Part shown: positions 1 through 7,233 of the stretch, in pieces
Numbering within the stretch: position 1 is the stretch's first letter
Layout of the letters: every line of letters begins with the position of its first letter
NCBI GenBank assembly: GCA_964613045.1
Contig: CAZTFS010000062.1
Span: 1-13,359, forward strand
Direction of reading: 5' to 3'
DNA length: 13,359 bases
Origin: UBA1081 sp964613045
GTDB lineage: Bacteria; Bacillota; Clostridia; Oscillospirales; Acutalibacteraceae
Translations under genes and position numbers: made by a program
The notes under the pieces: model-generated
What the model saw: the letters and a program-made list of their open reading frames with translations, nothing else
The model's database searches: none
What the model was told of the DNA's origin: nothing

Positions 1-1
1 G

Positions 2-1267
2 AAGGGTGTCTTACTTGTAGGCCCTCCCGGAACAGGTAAAACTCTTCTTGCAAAGGCAGTTGCAGGTGAAGCTGATGTGCCCTTCTTTTCTATTTCCGGT
101 TCTGACTTTGTTGAAATGTATGTCGGTGTCGGTGCTTCACGAGTAAGAGATCTTTTCCAGCAGGCAAAGAAAGAATCCCCGTCTATTATCTTTATAGATG
201 AAATCGACGCTGTCGGACGTCACAGAGGTGCAGGTATGGGTGGCGGACATGATGAAAGGGAGCAGACTCTTAATCAGATGCTTGTTGAAATGGACGGTTT
301 CGGTATAAATGACGGCGTTATTGTTATTGCAGCAACTAACAGACCTGATATTCTTGATCCGGCTCTGCTTCGTCCGGGACGTTTTGACAGACAGGTCACC
401 GTCGGATATCCCGATATGAAGGGTAGAGAAGAAATATTGAAAGTTCATGCAAAAGGAAAGCCTCTGGCTCCCGATGTTGAACTTGATAAGATAGCACAGC
501 AGACCGTCGGTTTTACAGGTGCTGATCTTGAAAATCTTCTTAATGAAGCAGCTCTTCTTTCCGCAAGAAAGGGCCTCAGAGCAATCACAATGGAAGAAAT
601 TCAGGAAGCATCAATTAAAGTTATTGTCGGTACTGAAAAGCGTTCTCATAAAATTAGTGACAGAGATAAAAAGCTTACGGCTTTCCATGAAGCAGGTCAT
701 GCAGTTGCAACCTACTATCTTGAGACTCAGGATCCTGTAAGACAGGTTTCCATTATTCCGAGAGGTATGGCAGGCGGCTTTACAATGTCCGTTCCTACTG
801 AGGATAAGCTTTATAAGTCCAAAAAGAGTATGCTTGAGGACATAGTTGTACTTCTCGGTGGCAGAGTTGCCGAATCTATAGTTTTCGGTGATATATCAAC
901 AGGGGCATCCAATGATATCGAACGTGCATCTGAAATTGCCCGCAAGATGGTTACAAAGTATGGTATGAGTGATGAGCTCGGACCAATTGCTTTCGGAACA
1001 GGTAATGATGAAGTTTTCCTCGGCAGAGATTACTCAAGTGTCAGAAATTATTCTGAGACTGTAGCTGCTAAGATCGATGATGTTGTATGCAAAATGATAA
1101 CCTCTGCATATAAACAGTGTGAATCGATTCTTAATACTCACAGGGATAAGCTTGATAAAGTTGCTGAATATCTCATACTCAATGAGAAGATCGATGATAA
1201 GGGATTTGAGCAGCTTATGTCAGATATTCCTTCAGATTCAGAATCTGAACAAGTTGATAACGATTAA
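2..1267 (+). CDS. ftsH: ATP-dependent zinc metalloprotease FtsH (5' truncated by window edge)
   Basis: FtsH is a membrane-anchored hexameric AAA+ protease that extracts and degrades misfolded or regulatory membrane and cytosolic proteins. The reading frame is open from base 2, so the gene begins outside the window; about 421 C-terminal codons are present, against roughly 600-650 residues for the full family. The N-terminal membrane helices are missing. Visible in order are Walker A GPPGTGKT (20-43), Walker B FIDEID (near 190-208), the second region of homology ATNRPDILDPALLRPGRFDR, and the zinc site HEAGH (686-700), whose third ligand is expected in GASNDI. The arrangement is canonical and intact. 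The tail after the peptidase domain is short and acidic (SDSESEQVDND). A GTG at 77 opens a shorter frame but lies inside the AAA domain and is not the start. Identification is very secure. Confidence 0.97.
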   Translation, partial: KGVLLVGPPGTGKTLLAKAVAGEADVPFFSISGSDFVEMYVGVGASRVRDLFQQAKKESPSIIFIDEIDAVGRHRGAGMGGGHDEREQTLNQMLVEMDGFGINDGVIVIAATNRPDILDPALLRPGRFDRQVTVGYPDMKGREEILKVHAKGKPLAPDVELDKIAQQTVGFTGADLENLLNEAALLSARKGLRAITMEEIQEASIKVIVGTEKRSHKISDRDKKLTAFHEAGHAVATYYLETQDPVRQVSIIPRGMAGGFTMSVPTEDKLYKSKKSMLEDIVVLLGGRVAESIVFGDISTGASNDIERASEIARKMVTKYGMSDELGPIAFGTGNDEVFLGRDYSSVRNYSETVAAKIDDVVCKMITSAYKQCESILNTHRDKLDKVAEYLILNEKIDDKGFEQLMSDIPSDSESEQVDND

Positions 1268-1271
1268 TCTT

Positions 1272-1303
1272 AAAAAGACGGCATTTTATCGTGCTGTCTT
1301 TTT
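1272..1303 (+). terminator. Hairpin terminator or attenuator after ftsH
   Basis: A 12-bp stem (1272-1283 with 1292-1303, one G-U pair, 8-nt loop) ends in TTTTT. It begins four bases after the ftsH stop. The next gene's probable RBS (GGAG, 1304-1307) follows directly, and I see no promoter in between. It may therefore act as a partial terminator that lowers transcription of the downstream genes. The poly-U forms the 3' arm of the stem itself, which is usual for A/U-flanked terminators in Firmicutes. Confidence 0.65.
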
Positions 1304-1318
1304 GGAGCGTGTAAAACT

Positions 1319-2701
1319 ATGATAAATGATAAGAGCAAAGCGGGATTATTTAAGCTGATTTATTCAGTTGTGATAGTTGGCTTACACACAGCAATGTTTT
1401 TCTATGTACTGTTTGGTGTATATAATAAAATACTTGCCGCACCGCTTGATTCGGGCGGTTACCTGATGATCGCACTATATTGCGGTATGCTTGTCGGTAT
1501 TTTTAAGATTATGGGTGCACTTCGTGTGGGCTATAATAAAAAATTTAATATTATCATGTCACACATTATAGGCATTCTGTTTGTAAATGCAGTTGCATAT
1601 CTTCAGTTAAGCCTTATTCACAGAGCTTTTCTGCCCGTACAACAGATGTTACTGCTGTCATTAGTTCAGATCGCAGTGTCTGTTGTGTGGACTGTGATCG
1701 TGTTTATTCTGGATAAAAAATATATTCCGGTTAAAAATATGATTCTTGTGTACGGCGATAAAAAGGCTGAAGATATTGTTTATAAGATTCTTGAGCGTGA
1801 AGACCGTTACCGTATATGTGAAACAGTTCATTATAACAGTGCTACATATTTATCGGACGATAACTTCGAATATGTAAAAGAACGTATAAGTAATTACGAT
1901 TCGGTCATCATTTTCAGACTTGAGAGCAGTGTCAGAAATGATCTTTTAAAATATTGCTATGAACATGATATTGAAGTTTATCTTCCACCTCGTATTTCCG
2001 ATATAATTGTAAGGGGTGCAAAAGAGCTCGATCAATTTGATTCTCCGCTTATTGTTTGCCGTAATTGCTCATTAACAGCAGGGCAGAAGCTTGTAAAGAG
2101 AATTTTTGATATTTTTGTTTCTGTTATGGGAATTGTAATATGTTCACCTCTTATGCTTGTGATATCAATTGCAATAAAGGCTTATGACGGCGGACCGGTA
2201 ATTTTTAAACAAAAAAGAGTTACTTTTAATGAGCGTGTTTTTGATATATATAAGTTCCGAAGCATGATAGTTGATGCTGAAAAAGACAATCGTGTTATCC
2301 CTGCAACCGATAACGATCCGAGAATTACTCCGGTCGGAAAATTGATACGAAAATTCCGTTTTGATGAGCTTCCTCAGTTGTTCAATATTCTTAAGGGCGA
2401 TATGTCTCTTGTCGGTCCGAGGCCTGAAAGAGTTGAGCATCATGAAAATTATATGAAGCAGATACCTGAATTCCATTTCAGAACAAAAGTCAAAGCAGGA
2501 CTTACAGGTTATGCTCAGGTTATGGGAAAATACAACACGTCACCATATGATAAATTATTGCTTGACCTTGAATATATTCAGAAGTTTTCGTTTTTCCTTG
2601 ATTTTCGCATAATTTTACTGACAGTTAAAATTTTATTTATGAAGGAAAGTACTGAAGGTTTTAAAAACGGAAAGGAGAATGATAATGAAAAGAGTAATTA
2701 G
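1319..2701 (+). CDS. Undecaprenyl-phosphate sugar-1-phosphate transferase (bacterial sugar transferase family)
   Basis: This 460-aa polyprenyl-phosphate glycosylphosphotransferase starts surface glycan synthesis by moving a hexose-1-phosphate from a nucleotide sugar to undecaprenyl phosphate at the inner face of the membrane. Four hydrophobic helices lie near residues 12-34, 48-68, 80-101 and 108-131. A soluble central region of about 140-245 resembles the CoA-binding-like domain of long family members. A membrane/re-entrant helix at 262-286 precedes the catalytic domain. That domain shows GPVIFKQKRV (292-301), YKFRSM (311-316), FDELPQLFN with the Asp349-Glu350 pair, LVGPRP (364-369) and KAGLTGYAQV (392-401). 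The catalytic features are complete, so it should be active. The sugar specificity cannot be read. The start ATG has GGAG 11 nt upstream. No glycosyltransferases or flippase adjoin it, so it is not visibly part of a capsule cluster. Its 3' end overlaps the next gene by 17 nt. Confidence 0.9.
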   Translation: MINDKSKAGLFKLIYSVVIVGLHTAMFFYVLFGVYNKILAAPLDSGGYLMIALYCGMLVGIFKIMGALRVGYNKKFNIIMSHIIGILFVNAVAYLQLSLIHRAFLPVQQMLLLSLVQIAVSVVWTVIVFILDKKYIPVKNMILVYGDKKAEDIVYKILEREDRYRICETVHYNSATYLSDDNFEYVKERISNYDSVIIFRLESSVRNDLLKYCYEHDIEVYLPPRISDIIVRGAKELDQFDSPLIVCRNCSLTAGQKLVKRIFDIFVSVMGIVICSPLMLVISIAIKAYDGGPVIFKQKRVTFNERVFDIYKFRSMIVDAEKDNRVIPATDNDPRITPVGKLIRKFRFDELPQLFNILKGDMSLVGPRPERVEHHENYMKQIPEFHFRTKVKAGLTGYAQVMGKYNTSPYDKLLLDLEYIQKFSFFLDFRIILLTVKILFMKESTEGFKNGKENDNEKSN

Positions 2702-3329
2702 TCTGATTCTTTCGTTTGTTGTTGTTTTTTTGCTGTGTTCGTGTCAGAAAACTGATGACACCAATTTTTATGAAGAATATCCTACAGGCGAAGAAATTGA
2801 AACTGTTAAAATAAAAAAGAATCCGGTTGCCACAGTAAAATTGGAAGATGGTTCAATCATAAAAATCGAGCTTTATTATTATTCTGCTCCGAATACAGTT
2901 GCCGACTTTATCGCTTTGGCTGACGAGGGAATATACGACGGTATGGCATTTAATATCGTGCGTAATAATTGCATCGTTATGATGGGAAGCCTTGCTGAGG
3001 ATTATGAGATACCCTATTATGTTATGGATGAAGCAGGTAAAAGCGAAAATGCCTTGTCTCACGAAGAAGGAGTAGTTTCCATGATAAGAACCTCCGGCAG
3101 TAATACCGTAACCGGTCAGTTCTTTATTCTCACAAAAGATCAGAAGCATTTTGATTCAAGGTTTACTTCCTTCGGCAAGGTGATTGAGGGAATGGATATT
3201 GTCAATCAGATCGCAGCTTCTGAAAAAGATGAGAATGATTATCTTACAACACCATACGTAATTAAATCGGTAAAGGTTGAAACTTACGGAGTTGATTTTC
3301 CTCTGCCGACAATTATACTTAAAGACTGA
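2685..3329 (+). CDS. Cyclophilin-like lipoprotein with degenerate PPIase active site
   Basis: This is a 214-aa predicted lipoprotein with a cyclophilin-type fold. A signal peptide ends in the lipobox LCSC, with Cys20 as the lipid-anchored residue. A short acidic linker leads to the domain at about 47-200 (NPVATVKL, YSAPNTVADFIALA, GQFFIL, FGKVIEGMDIV). The domain is clear, but the catalytic block is lost. Where active cyclophilins, including the next gene, read FHRV, this protein reads FNIV (89-92), so the catalytic Arg is Ile. The following IQGGDP block is replaced by VMMGSL. Prolyl isomerase activity is therefore unlikely, and a binding or chaperone role is inferred. I chose the second ATG (2685), which is 7 nt after GGAG (2674-2677). 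The ATG at 2679 is only 1 nt from it. The gene overlaps the sugar transferase by 17 nt and precedes its paralogue by 14 nt, so the three probably share a transcript. Confidence 0.85.
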   Translation: MKRVISLILSFVVVFLLCSCQKTDDTNFYEEYPTGEEIETVKIKKNPVATVKLEDGSIIKIELYYYSAPNTVADFIALADEGIYDGMAFNIVRNNCIVMMGSLAEDYEIPYYVMDEAGKSENALSHEEGVVSMIRTSGSNTVTGQFFILTKDQKHFDSRFTSFGKVIEGMDIVNQIAASEKDENDYLTTPYVIKSVKVETYGVDFPLPTIILKD

Positions 3330-3343
3330 AAGGAAGATTTTAT

Positions 3344-3976
3344 ATGAAAAAAATGATGTCACTTGCTCTCTGCTTCTTGTTGATATTTGCTTTTGCCGGT
3401 TGTGCTGAAAAGACCGATAATCAAGAGGATCAATCTGAGTTTGAATATCTGACAGACAATCCTGTTGCAACTATCAAGGTTAAGGATTTCGGAACGATAA
3501 CTGTTGAGCTTTATTATGATAAAGCCCCCAATACTGTTAAGAATTTTATTTCACTTGCTAACAGTGGATTTTATGACGGACTTATTTTTCACAGAGTCAT
3601 CGAAAATTTCATGATTCAGGGCGGTGATCCTGACGGAAACGGTACAGGCGGACCGGGATATTCTATTACAGGTGAATTCAGTCTTAACGGCGTCAATAAT
3701 GATATTTCTCATGTTCGTGGTGTTATTTCTATGGCAAGAAGCAAAGCCTATGATTCAGCAGGCAGCCAGTTCTTTATTTGTCATGCAGATTCTGCTTATC
3801 TTGACGGACAGTATGCAGCCTTCGGTATGGTATTGGAAGGAATGGATGTTGTTGATGAAATAGCAGCAGTAAAAACTAATTCAAATGACAAACCCTATGA
3901 TGATGTTGTTATTGAATCCGTTACCGTTAATACCAATGGTTTATATTATGATGAGCCCTTGACACTTGTAAATTAA
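3344..3976 (+). CDS. Peptidyl-prolyl cis-trans isomerase lipoprotein, cyclophilin type
   Basis: This 210-aa lipoprotein should catalyse prolyl cis-trans isomerisation of proteins outside the membrane. The signal peptide ends in FAGC, with Cys20 as the lipidation site. The cyclophilin domain (about 39-198) carries the full active-site set: IFHRVIENFMIQGGDP (81-96, with Arg84 and Gln92), GTGGPGY, SMAR (129-132), SQFFIC (141-146) and YLDGQYAAFG. A Tyr stands where human CypA has the cyclosporin-contacting Trp, as is common in bacterial members. The RBS AGGAAG (3331-3336) sits 7 nt before the ATG. It is evidently a paralogue of the gene just upstream (same signal peptide plan, PVATIKV/PVATVKL entry, same C-terminal shape), which suggests tandem duplication followed by divergence of the first copy. 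No strong terminator follows; only a weak AT-rich hairpin is seen before the next promoter. Confidence 0.93.
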   Translation: MKKMMSLALCFLLIFAFAGCAEKTDNQEDQSEFEYLTDNPVATIKVKDFGTITVELYYDKAPNTVKNFISLANSGFYDGLIFHRVIENFMIQGGDPDGNGTGGPGYSITGEFSLNGVNNDISHVRGVISMARSKAYDSAGSQFFICHADSAYLDGQYAAFGMVLEGMDVVDEIAAVKTNSNDKPYDDVVIESVTVNTNGLYYDEPLTLVN

Positions 3977-4008
3977 TTATGAATTTTTGCTAAAATTTTC
4001 ATTTGTGC

Positions 4009-4037
4009 TTGACATTCAGCTTTTTCAAATGTATAAT
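4009..4037 (+). promoter_or_regulatory. Consensus sigma-A promoter for the small 4072-4188 unit
   Basis: TTGACA (4009-4014), a 17-nt spacer and TATAAT (4032-4037) make a perfect match to the housekeeping promoter consensus. Transcription would start near 4044 and reach the terminator at 4242, giving an RNA of roughly 200 nt. Confidence 0.85.
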
Positions 4038-4071
4038 GGTATCATCTTAGTGTGAAAGGTTGGTGACATAA

Positions 4072-4188
4072 ATGAAAGCAATTCTTCACCTTTTGAAGCT
4101 TATCATTAAGGCTATGTGGAAGCTTGGTATCATCGGTTGGGATGATGTTCTTGCATTTATGGAAGATTATTCAATCATTGATTTCTAA
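4072..4188 (+). CDS. Unrecognised 38-aa small protein on its own transcript
   Basis: ATG at 4072 opens a 38-codon frame closed by TAA at 4186-4188. It sits alone between a perfect sigma-A promoter and a strong intrinsic terminator. Two possible ribosome sites precede it: GGTG at 4062-4065 (6-nt spacing) and AAAGG at 4055-4059 (12 nt). The peptide starts MKAILHLLKLIIKAMWKLG, a basic, Leu/Ile-rich stretch that would form an amphipathic helix. It ends in an acidic, aromatic tail (WDDVLAFMEDYSIIDF). No cysteine motif or signal peptidase site is seen, and I do not recognise a family. A membrane-surface peptide, a small regulator, or simply a coding stretch within a regulatory RNA are all open. Synthesis of the peptide is inferred from the promoter, start-site and terminator layout. 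Confidence 0.6.
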   Translation: MKAILHLLKLIIKAMWKLGIIGWDDVLAFMEDYSIIDF

Positions 4189-4205
4189 TCGCTTGTTTCA
4201 ACCTT

Positions 4206-4242
4206 ATCCGCTGTGGTTATCCACGGCGGATTTAGTTTTTTT
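4206..4242 (+). terminator. Strong intrinsic terminator of the small transcript
   Basis: An 11-bp GC-rich stem (4206-4216 with 4221-4231, one G-U pair) has a TTAT loop. TTAG and then seven T residues (4236-4242) follow. It closes the unit that starts at 4044 and insulates it from the amidase gene. Confidence 0.85.
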
Positions 4243-4288
4243 ATGCATAAATTTATTTTTAAGGAATAAAATTTATCAGGTGATTTTA

Positions 4289-5014
4289 ATGAAACGCTTG
4301 ATAAATTATGTTCCGTATTTTATAATAGTAGCAGTAATTGTTTGTGTGGTGACTGTGAGCGTACGCAAGACGGAAGCTGCTGTTAATGAGATTGATGCTG
4401 CACCGCTTATAATCATAGATGCAGGTCACGGGGGACAGGACGGCGGTGCTGTAGCAGCTGACGGCACTCAGGAGCAATACATAAATTTAGATATTGCACT
4501 TAAGCTTAATGATTTGCTTTCCTCCAAGGGGTATAACACGCTTCTGACCAGAACTGATAATAATTCCATTCATGATTCCGATGCAAAGACTGTCCGTGAG
4601 CAAAAGGTGTCTGATATACATAATAGACTTAAAATTATCGAAGATAACTCTGATTGTATTTTTGTCTCTGTTCATCAGAATTATTATGCTGAAAGTAAGT
4701 ATTGGGGGACACAGGTGTTTTATTCCCCGAACAATACTGAAAGCGGTTTTCTTGCACAGTGTATACAGGATAGTGTTGTTACCGAACTTCAGCCTGACAA
4801 TACACGAAAAATAAAGGAATCCGGAGATTCAATATACATTCTTTATCACACAACAGCACCTGCTGTTTTGGTAGAGTGCGGATTTCTATCAAATCCTGAA
4901 GAAACATTAAAACTTAATGATAATGAATACCGCCAACAGATGGCAGAATCAATCTGTGACGGAATTATCAAGTATATTATATCTTCGGCAGAAAGTGAAA
5001 GCATGTCTGAATAA
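4289..5014 (+). CDS. N-acetylmuramoyl-L-alanine amidase (amidase_3 family, CwlD-like)
   Basis: This 241-aa zinc amidase cleaves the amide bond between N-acetylmuramic acid and the stem peptide of peptidoglycan outside the membrane. A single N-terminal hydrophobic helix (about 8-24) serves as signal or anchor, and the amidase_3 domain follows immediately. Its motifs are IDAGHGGQDGG (zinc His), EQYINLDIA (zinc Glu), SVHQN (second zinc His) and VECGFLSNPEE (catalytic Glu), so the site is complete. The size, single-domain build and lack of wall-binding repeats match CwlD, the spore-cortex muramic-lactam amidase; that assignment is inferred and nothing else here proves sporulation. I start at 4289, where AGGTGA stands 5 nt upstream. 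The open frame extends further 5', but that stretch covers the preceding terminator and small ORF. It is followed 23 nt later by radA. No convincing promoter of its own is visible in 4243-4288. Confidence 0.88.
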   Translation: MKRLINYVPYFIIVAVIVCVVTVSVRKTEAAVNEIDAAPLIIIDAGHGGQDGGAVAADGTQEQYINLDIALKLNDLLSSKGYNTLLTRTDNNSIHDSDAKTVREQKVSDIHNRLKIIEDNSDCIFVSVHQNYYAESKYWGTQVFYSPNNTESGFLAQCIQDSVVTELQPDNTRKIKESGDSIYILYHTTAPAVLVECGFLSNPEETLKLNDNEYRQQMAESICDGIIKYIISSAESESMSE

Positions 5015-5037
5015 AAGGAAAGGCAGAAGAAGTAAAA

Positions 5038-6402
5038 GTGGCTAAAAGTAAAAGTGTGTATGTGTGTAATCAATGTTCTTATGAATCGGCAAAATGGTAC
5101 GGGCAATGTCCGTCTTGCGGTGAATGGAACTGTATGGAAGAAACTGTTTCTGTTACTTCTGCTGCTAAAAAAAGTGTATCCTCCTTCGGCAGAAGCAGGG
5201 CTGTTACCATTGATGAAATAAGCGAGACATCTGAAATTCGTTATGATACAGGTATATCTGAATTTAATCGTGTTCTCGGCGGCGGACTTGTAAAAGGTTC
5301 ACTTGTGCTTATCGGCGGTGATCCGGGAATCGGAAAATCAACGATTCTTCTTCAGGCATGTCGCAACCTATCGAACAGTAAAAAAGTTCTCTATGTCTCA
5401 GGTGAGGAATCTGCCGGTCAAATTAAACTGAGAGCAGGCAGACTTGGCGTTGAAGGCAAAAATCTTCTTGTTTTGTGCGAGACAGATGCTGAATATATTG
5501 CGGAAGTCATCAGACAGGACAAGCCTGAGGTTGTAATAATTGACTCAATTCAGACCATGAGTATAACTGACATCCAGTCCACAACAGGAAGTGTCACTCA
5601 AGTCAGAGAATGTACTAATCTGTTTATGCGTACTGCAAAATCGCTGTCAATTCCGATTTTTATTGTTGGACATGTTAATAAAGACGGCAACATCGCAGGT
5701 CCTAAGGTTCTTGAGCATATTGTGGACACTGTTCTTTACTTTGAGGGTGACAAAAATATGTCATACCGAATTCTCAGAGCAGTTAAAAACCGTTTTGGTT
5801 CAACTAATGAGATAGGCGTTTTTACAATGAATGACACGGGACTGCAGGAAGTGCCTAATCCCTCTGAAATGCTTCTTGAGGGCAGACCGAAGAATACCTC
5901 GGGAACTTGCGTAATGTGCGTTATGGAGGGCTCCAGACCTATTTTAGCTGAAGTGCAGGCTCTTGTTACTCCTACAGGCTTCGGAACCCCACGAAGAATG
6001 ACAAACGGTTATGATTTTAACCGCATGGCAATGCTTATAGCTGTACTCGAAAAGCGGGCAGGATATTATTTTGCTAACACTGATTGTTATTTGAATATTG
6101 TCGGCGGTCTTAAAATTGACGAACCTGCATCTGATCTTTCTGTTGTTCTTGCCTTGGTGTCATCTCTTAAGGATATGATCCTGAAAGATGATGTTATTGC
6201 TTTTGGTGAGATCGGTCTTGCAGGAGAAATAAGAGGCGTTTCAAATGCACAGCAACGTGTAAATGAAGCTGTCAGGCTTGGCTTCAGAAAAATAATAATT
6301 CCTTATCATAACTATAAATCGCTTCCCGAAGAAATAAAGAACTGTGCTCAGATCGTCGGTGTTCGTAGAATTCGTGATGCATTTACAGAGATAGTTTTAT
6401 GA
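5038..6402 (+). CDS. radA: DNA repair protein RadA (Sms)
   Basis: RadA is a RecA-like, DnaB-type motor that helps process recombination intermediates and branch migration in the cytoplasm. At 454 aa the length is normal. A four-Cys zinc finger stands at the start (C10, C13, C24, C27: CNQC, CPSC). Next come Walker A GGDPGIGKST (93-102), Walker B VVIIDS (165-170), the RadA signature KNRFG (250-254), and a C-terminal Lon-protease-like domain of about 270-454 (GGLKIDEPASDLSVVLAL, AFGEIGLAGEIR). The start is GTG at 5038, chosen because the following AKSKSVYVCNQC matches the family N-terminus. The RBS is uncertain: GAAGAAG lies 5 nt upstream and AGGAAAGG 14 nt upstream. The gene overlaps its downstream neighbour by ATGA, implying translational coupling. 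Confidence 0.96.
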   Translation: MAKSKSVYVCNQCSYESAKWYGQCPSCGEWNCMEETVSVTSAAKKSVSSFGRSRAVTIDEISETSEIRYDTGISEFNRVLGGGLVKGSLVLIGGDPGIGKSTILLQACRNLSNSKKVLYVSGEESAGQIKLRAGRLGVEGKNLLVLCETDAEYIAEVIRQDKPEVVIIDSIQTMSITDIQSTTGSVTQVRECTNLFMRTAKSLSIPIFIVGHVNKDGNIAGPKVLEHIVDTVLYFEGDKNMSYRILRAVKNRFGSTNEIGVFTMNDTGLQEVPNPSEMLLEGRPKNTSGTCVMCVMEGSRPILAEVQALVTPTGFGTPRRMTNGYDFNRMAMLIAVLEKRAGYYFANTDCYLNIVGGLKIDEPASDLSVVLALVSSLKDMILKDDVIAFGEIGLAGEIRGVSNAQQRVNEAVRLGFRKIIIPYHNYKSLPEEIKNCAQIVGVRRIRDAFTEIVL

Positions 6403-7106
6403 GTAAATGTATTCTTGCATCAGGTCTCAAACCGGCGGCTAAAGAGAAATTGACATTGCTCGGTTATGAAATTACAGAATTTCATTATAATGAATCAGTC
6501 AGCAGGGAAGTGATGCATCATGCAGATCTTTCTTTTCTTGATTGCAGTGACGGCGTGATTTTTATTGCCAAAGAAATGAATGATTACAGATCTTTCCTTG
6601 AAAATTACGGGTATACTGTCCGTGTACTTGAAAATAAGCTGGGAAGTAAATATCCTGACGACGTGCCGCTGAATTGTGTTGTTCTTGATGAATATCTGAT
6701 CTGTAATGTTGACACGGTCTCTGAAGCTGTGTTACAATATTTCAGAGATAAAAAAATAATAAATGTGCGACAGGGATATACCAAATGCTCGGTTATCCCC
6801 GTTAACGGAAGTGCTGTTATAACTGATGATGAAACTATAGCAAAACAATGTATGAGATACCGTATAGATGTTCTGAAAGTATCAAAGGGATGTGTAGTTT
6901 TAGATGGTTTTGATTACGGATTCATAGGTGGCACTGCAGGCAGGATCAGCGACACTGAAATAGTGTTTAACGGCGATATAATGACCCATCCGGATAGCAA
7001 TAAAATTGTCAGCTTTTTAAATAAATACGGAATAACAGCAGTTTCACTTGCAAAAGGAAAACTGTACGATATAGGAAGTATGATCGTTATTGATCGGAGG
7101 ATTTGA
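6399..7106 (+). CDS. DUF6873-like protein, possible GME/pentein-fold, coupled to radA
   Basis: This is a 235-aa soluble protein without signal or membrane segment. I recognise it only loosely as resembling the DUF6873 family, thought to share the guanidino-group-modifying (pentein) fold. Supporting features are HHADLSF near 40-46, the GYTKCSV and AVITDDETIAK blocks (126-149), and GFIGGTAG (174-181). These repeat the pentein rhythm of short strand plus Gly-rich turn. The C-terminus ends GSMIVIDRRI, without the late cysteine that acts as nucleophile in agmatine and arginine deiminases. Catalysis of that type therefore looks unlikely and the role is unknown. Its ATG lies inside the radA stop (ATGA), so it is almost certainly co-translated with RadA. 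The 41-aa gene follows after one base. Confidence 0.6.
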   Translation: MSKCILASGLKPAAKEKLTLLGYEITEFHYNESVSREVMHHADLSFLDCSDGVIFIAKEMNDYRSFLENYGYTVRVLENKLGSKYPDDVPLNCVVLDEYLICNVDTVSEAVLQYFRDKKIINVRQGYTKCSVIPVNGSAVITDDETIAKQCMRYRIDVLKVSKGCVVLDGFDYGFIGGTAGRISDTEIVFNGDIMTHPDSNKIVSFLNKYGITAVSLAKGKLYDIGSMIVIDRRI

Positions 7107-7107
7107 A

Positions 7108-7233
7108 ATGAGAAAAAGTAATGTAAAAAATCCCGCATCAACTTTTTTGGCTTTTACCACTCTTGCCGTTATATGGCGGGCAGTCAAAAAAATGATAAAA
7201 AAGTATCACAACAGACAGGAATTATTCTATTAA
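7108..7233 (+). CDS. Small basic 41-aa protein, possible membrane-associated peptide
   Basis: A 41-codon ORF has an excellent start: GGAGG at 7096-7100, a 7-nt spacer, and ATG two bases after the preceding stop. It ends at TAA 7231-7233, directly at the base of the operon terminator. The peptide is strongly basic, with Lys/Arg on both sides of a 12-15-residue hydrophobic patch (TFLAFTTLAVIWRAV), then KKMIKKYHNR. The patch is short for a classical transmembrane helix, so an amphipathic or peripheral membrane helix is more likely. The family is not recognised. Its position as last gene of amidase-radA-DUF6873-like, with its own RBS inside the previous gene's 3' end, argues that it is truly translated. 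Confidence 0.68.
   Translation: MRKSNVKNPASTFLAFTTLAVIWRAVKKMIKKYHNRQELFY

Noticed and set aside
3979..4002. Possible terminator after the second cyclophilin gene
   Set aside because: The stem is only A/T-rich with a two-base bulge. It is too weak to claim.
4124..4288. Long 5' extension of the amidase reading frame
   Set aside because: It runs through the small ORF, its terminator and the amidase RBS. The 4289 start with AGGTGA and a normal signal segment fits the family.
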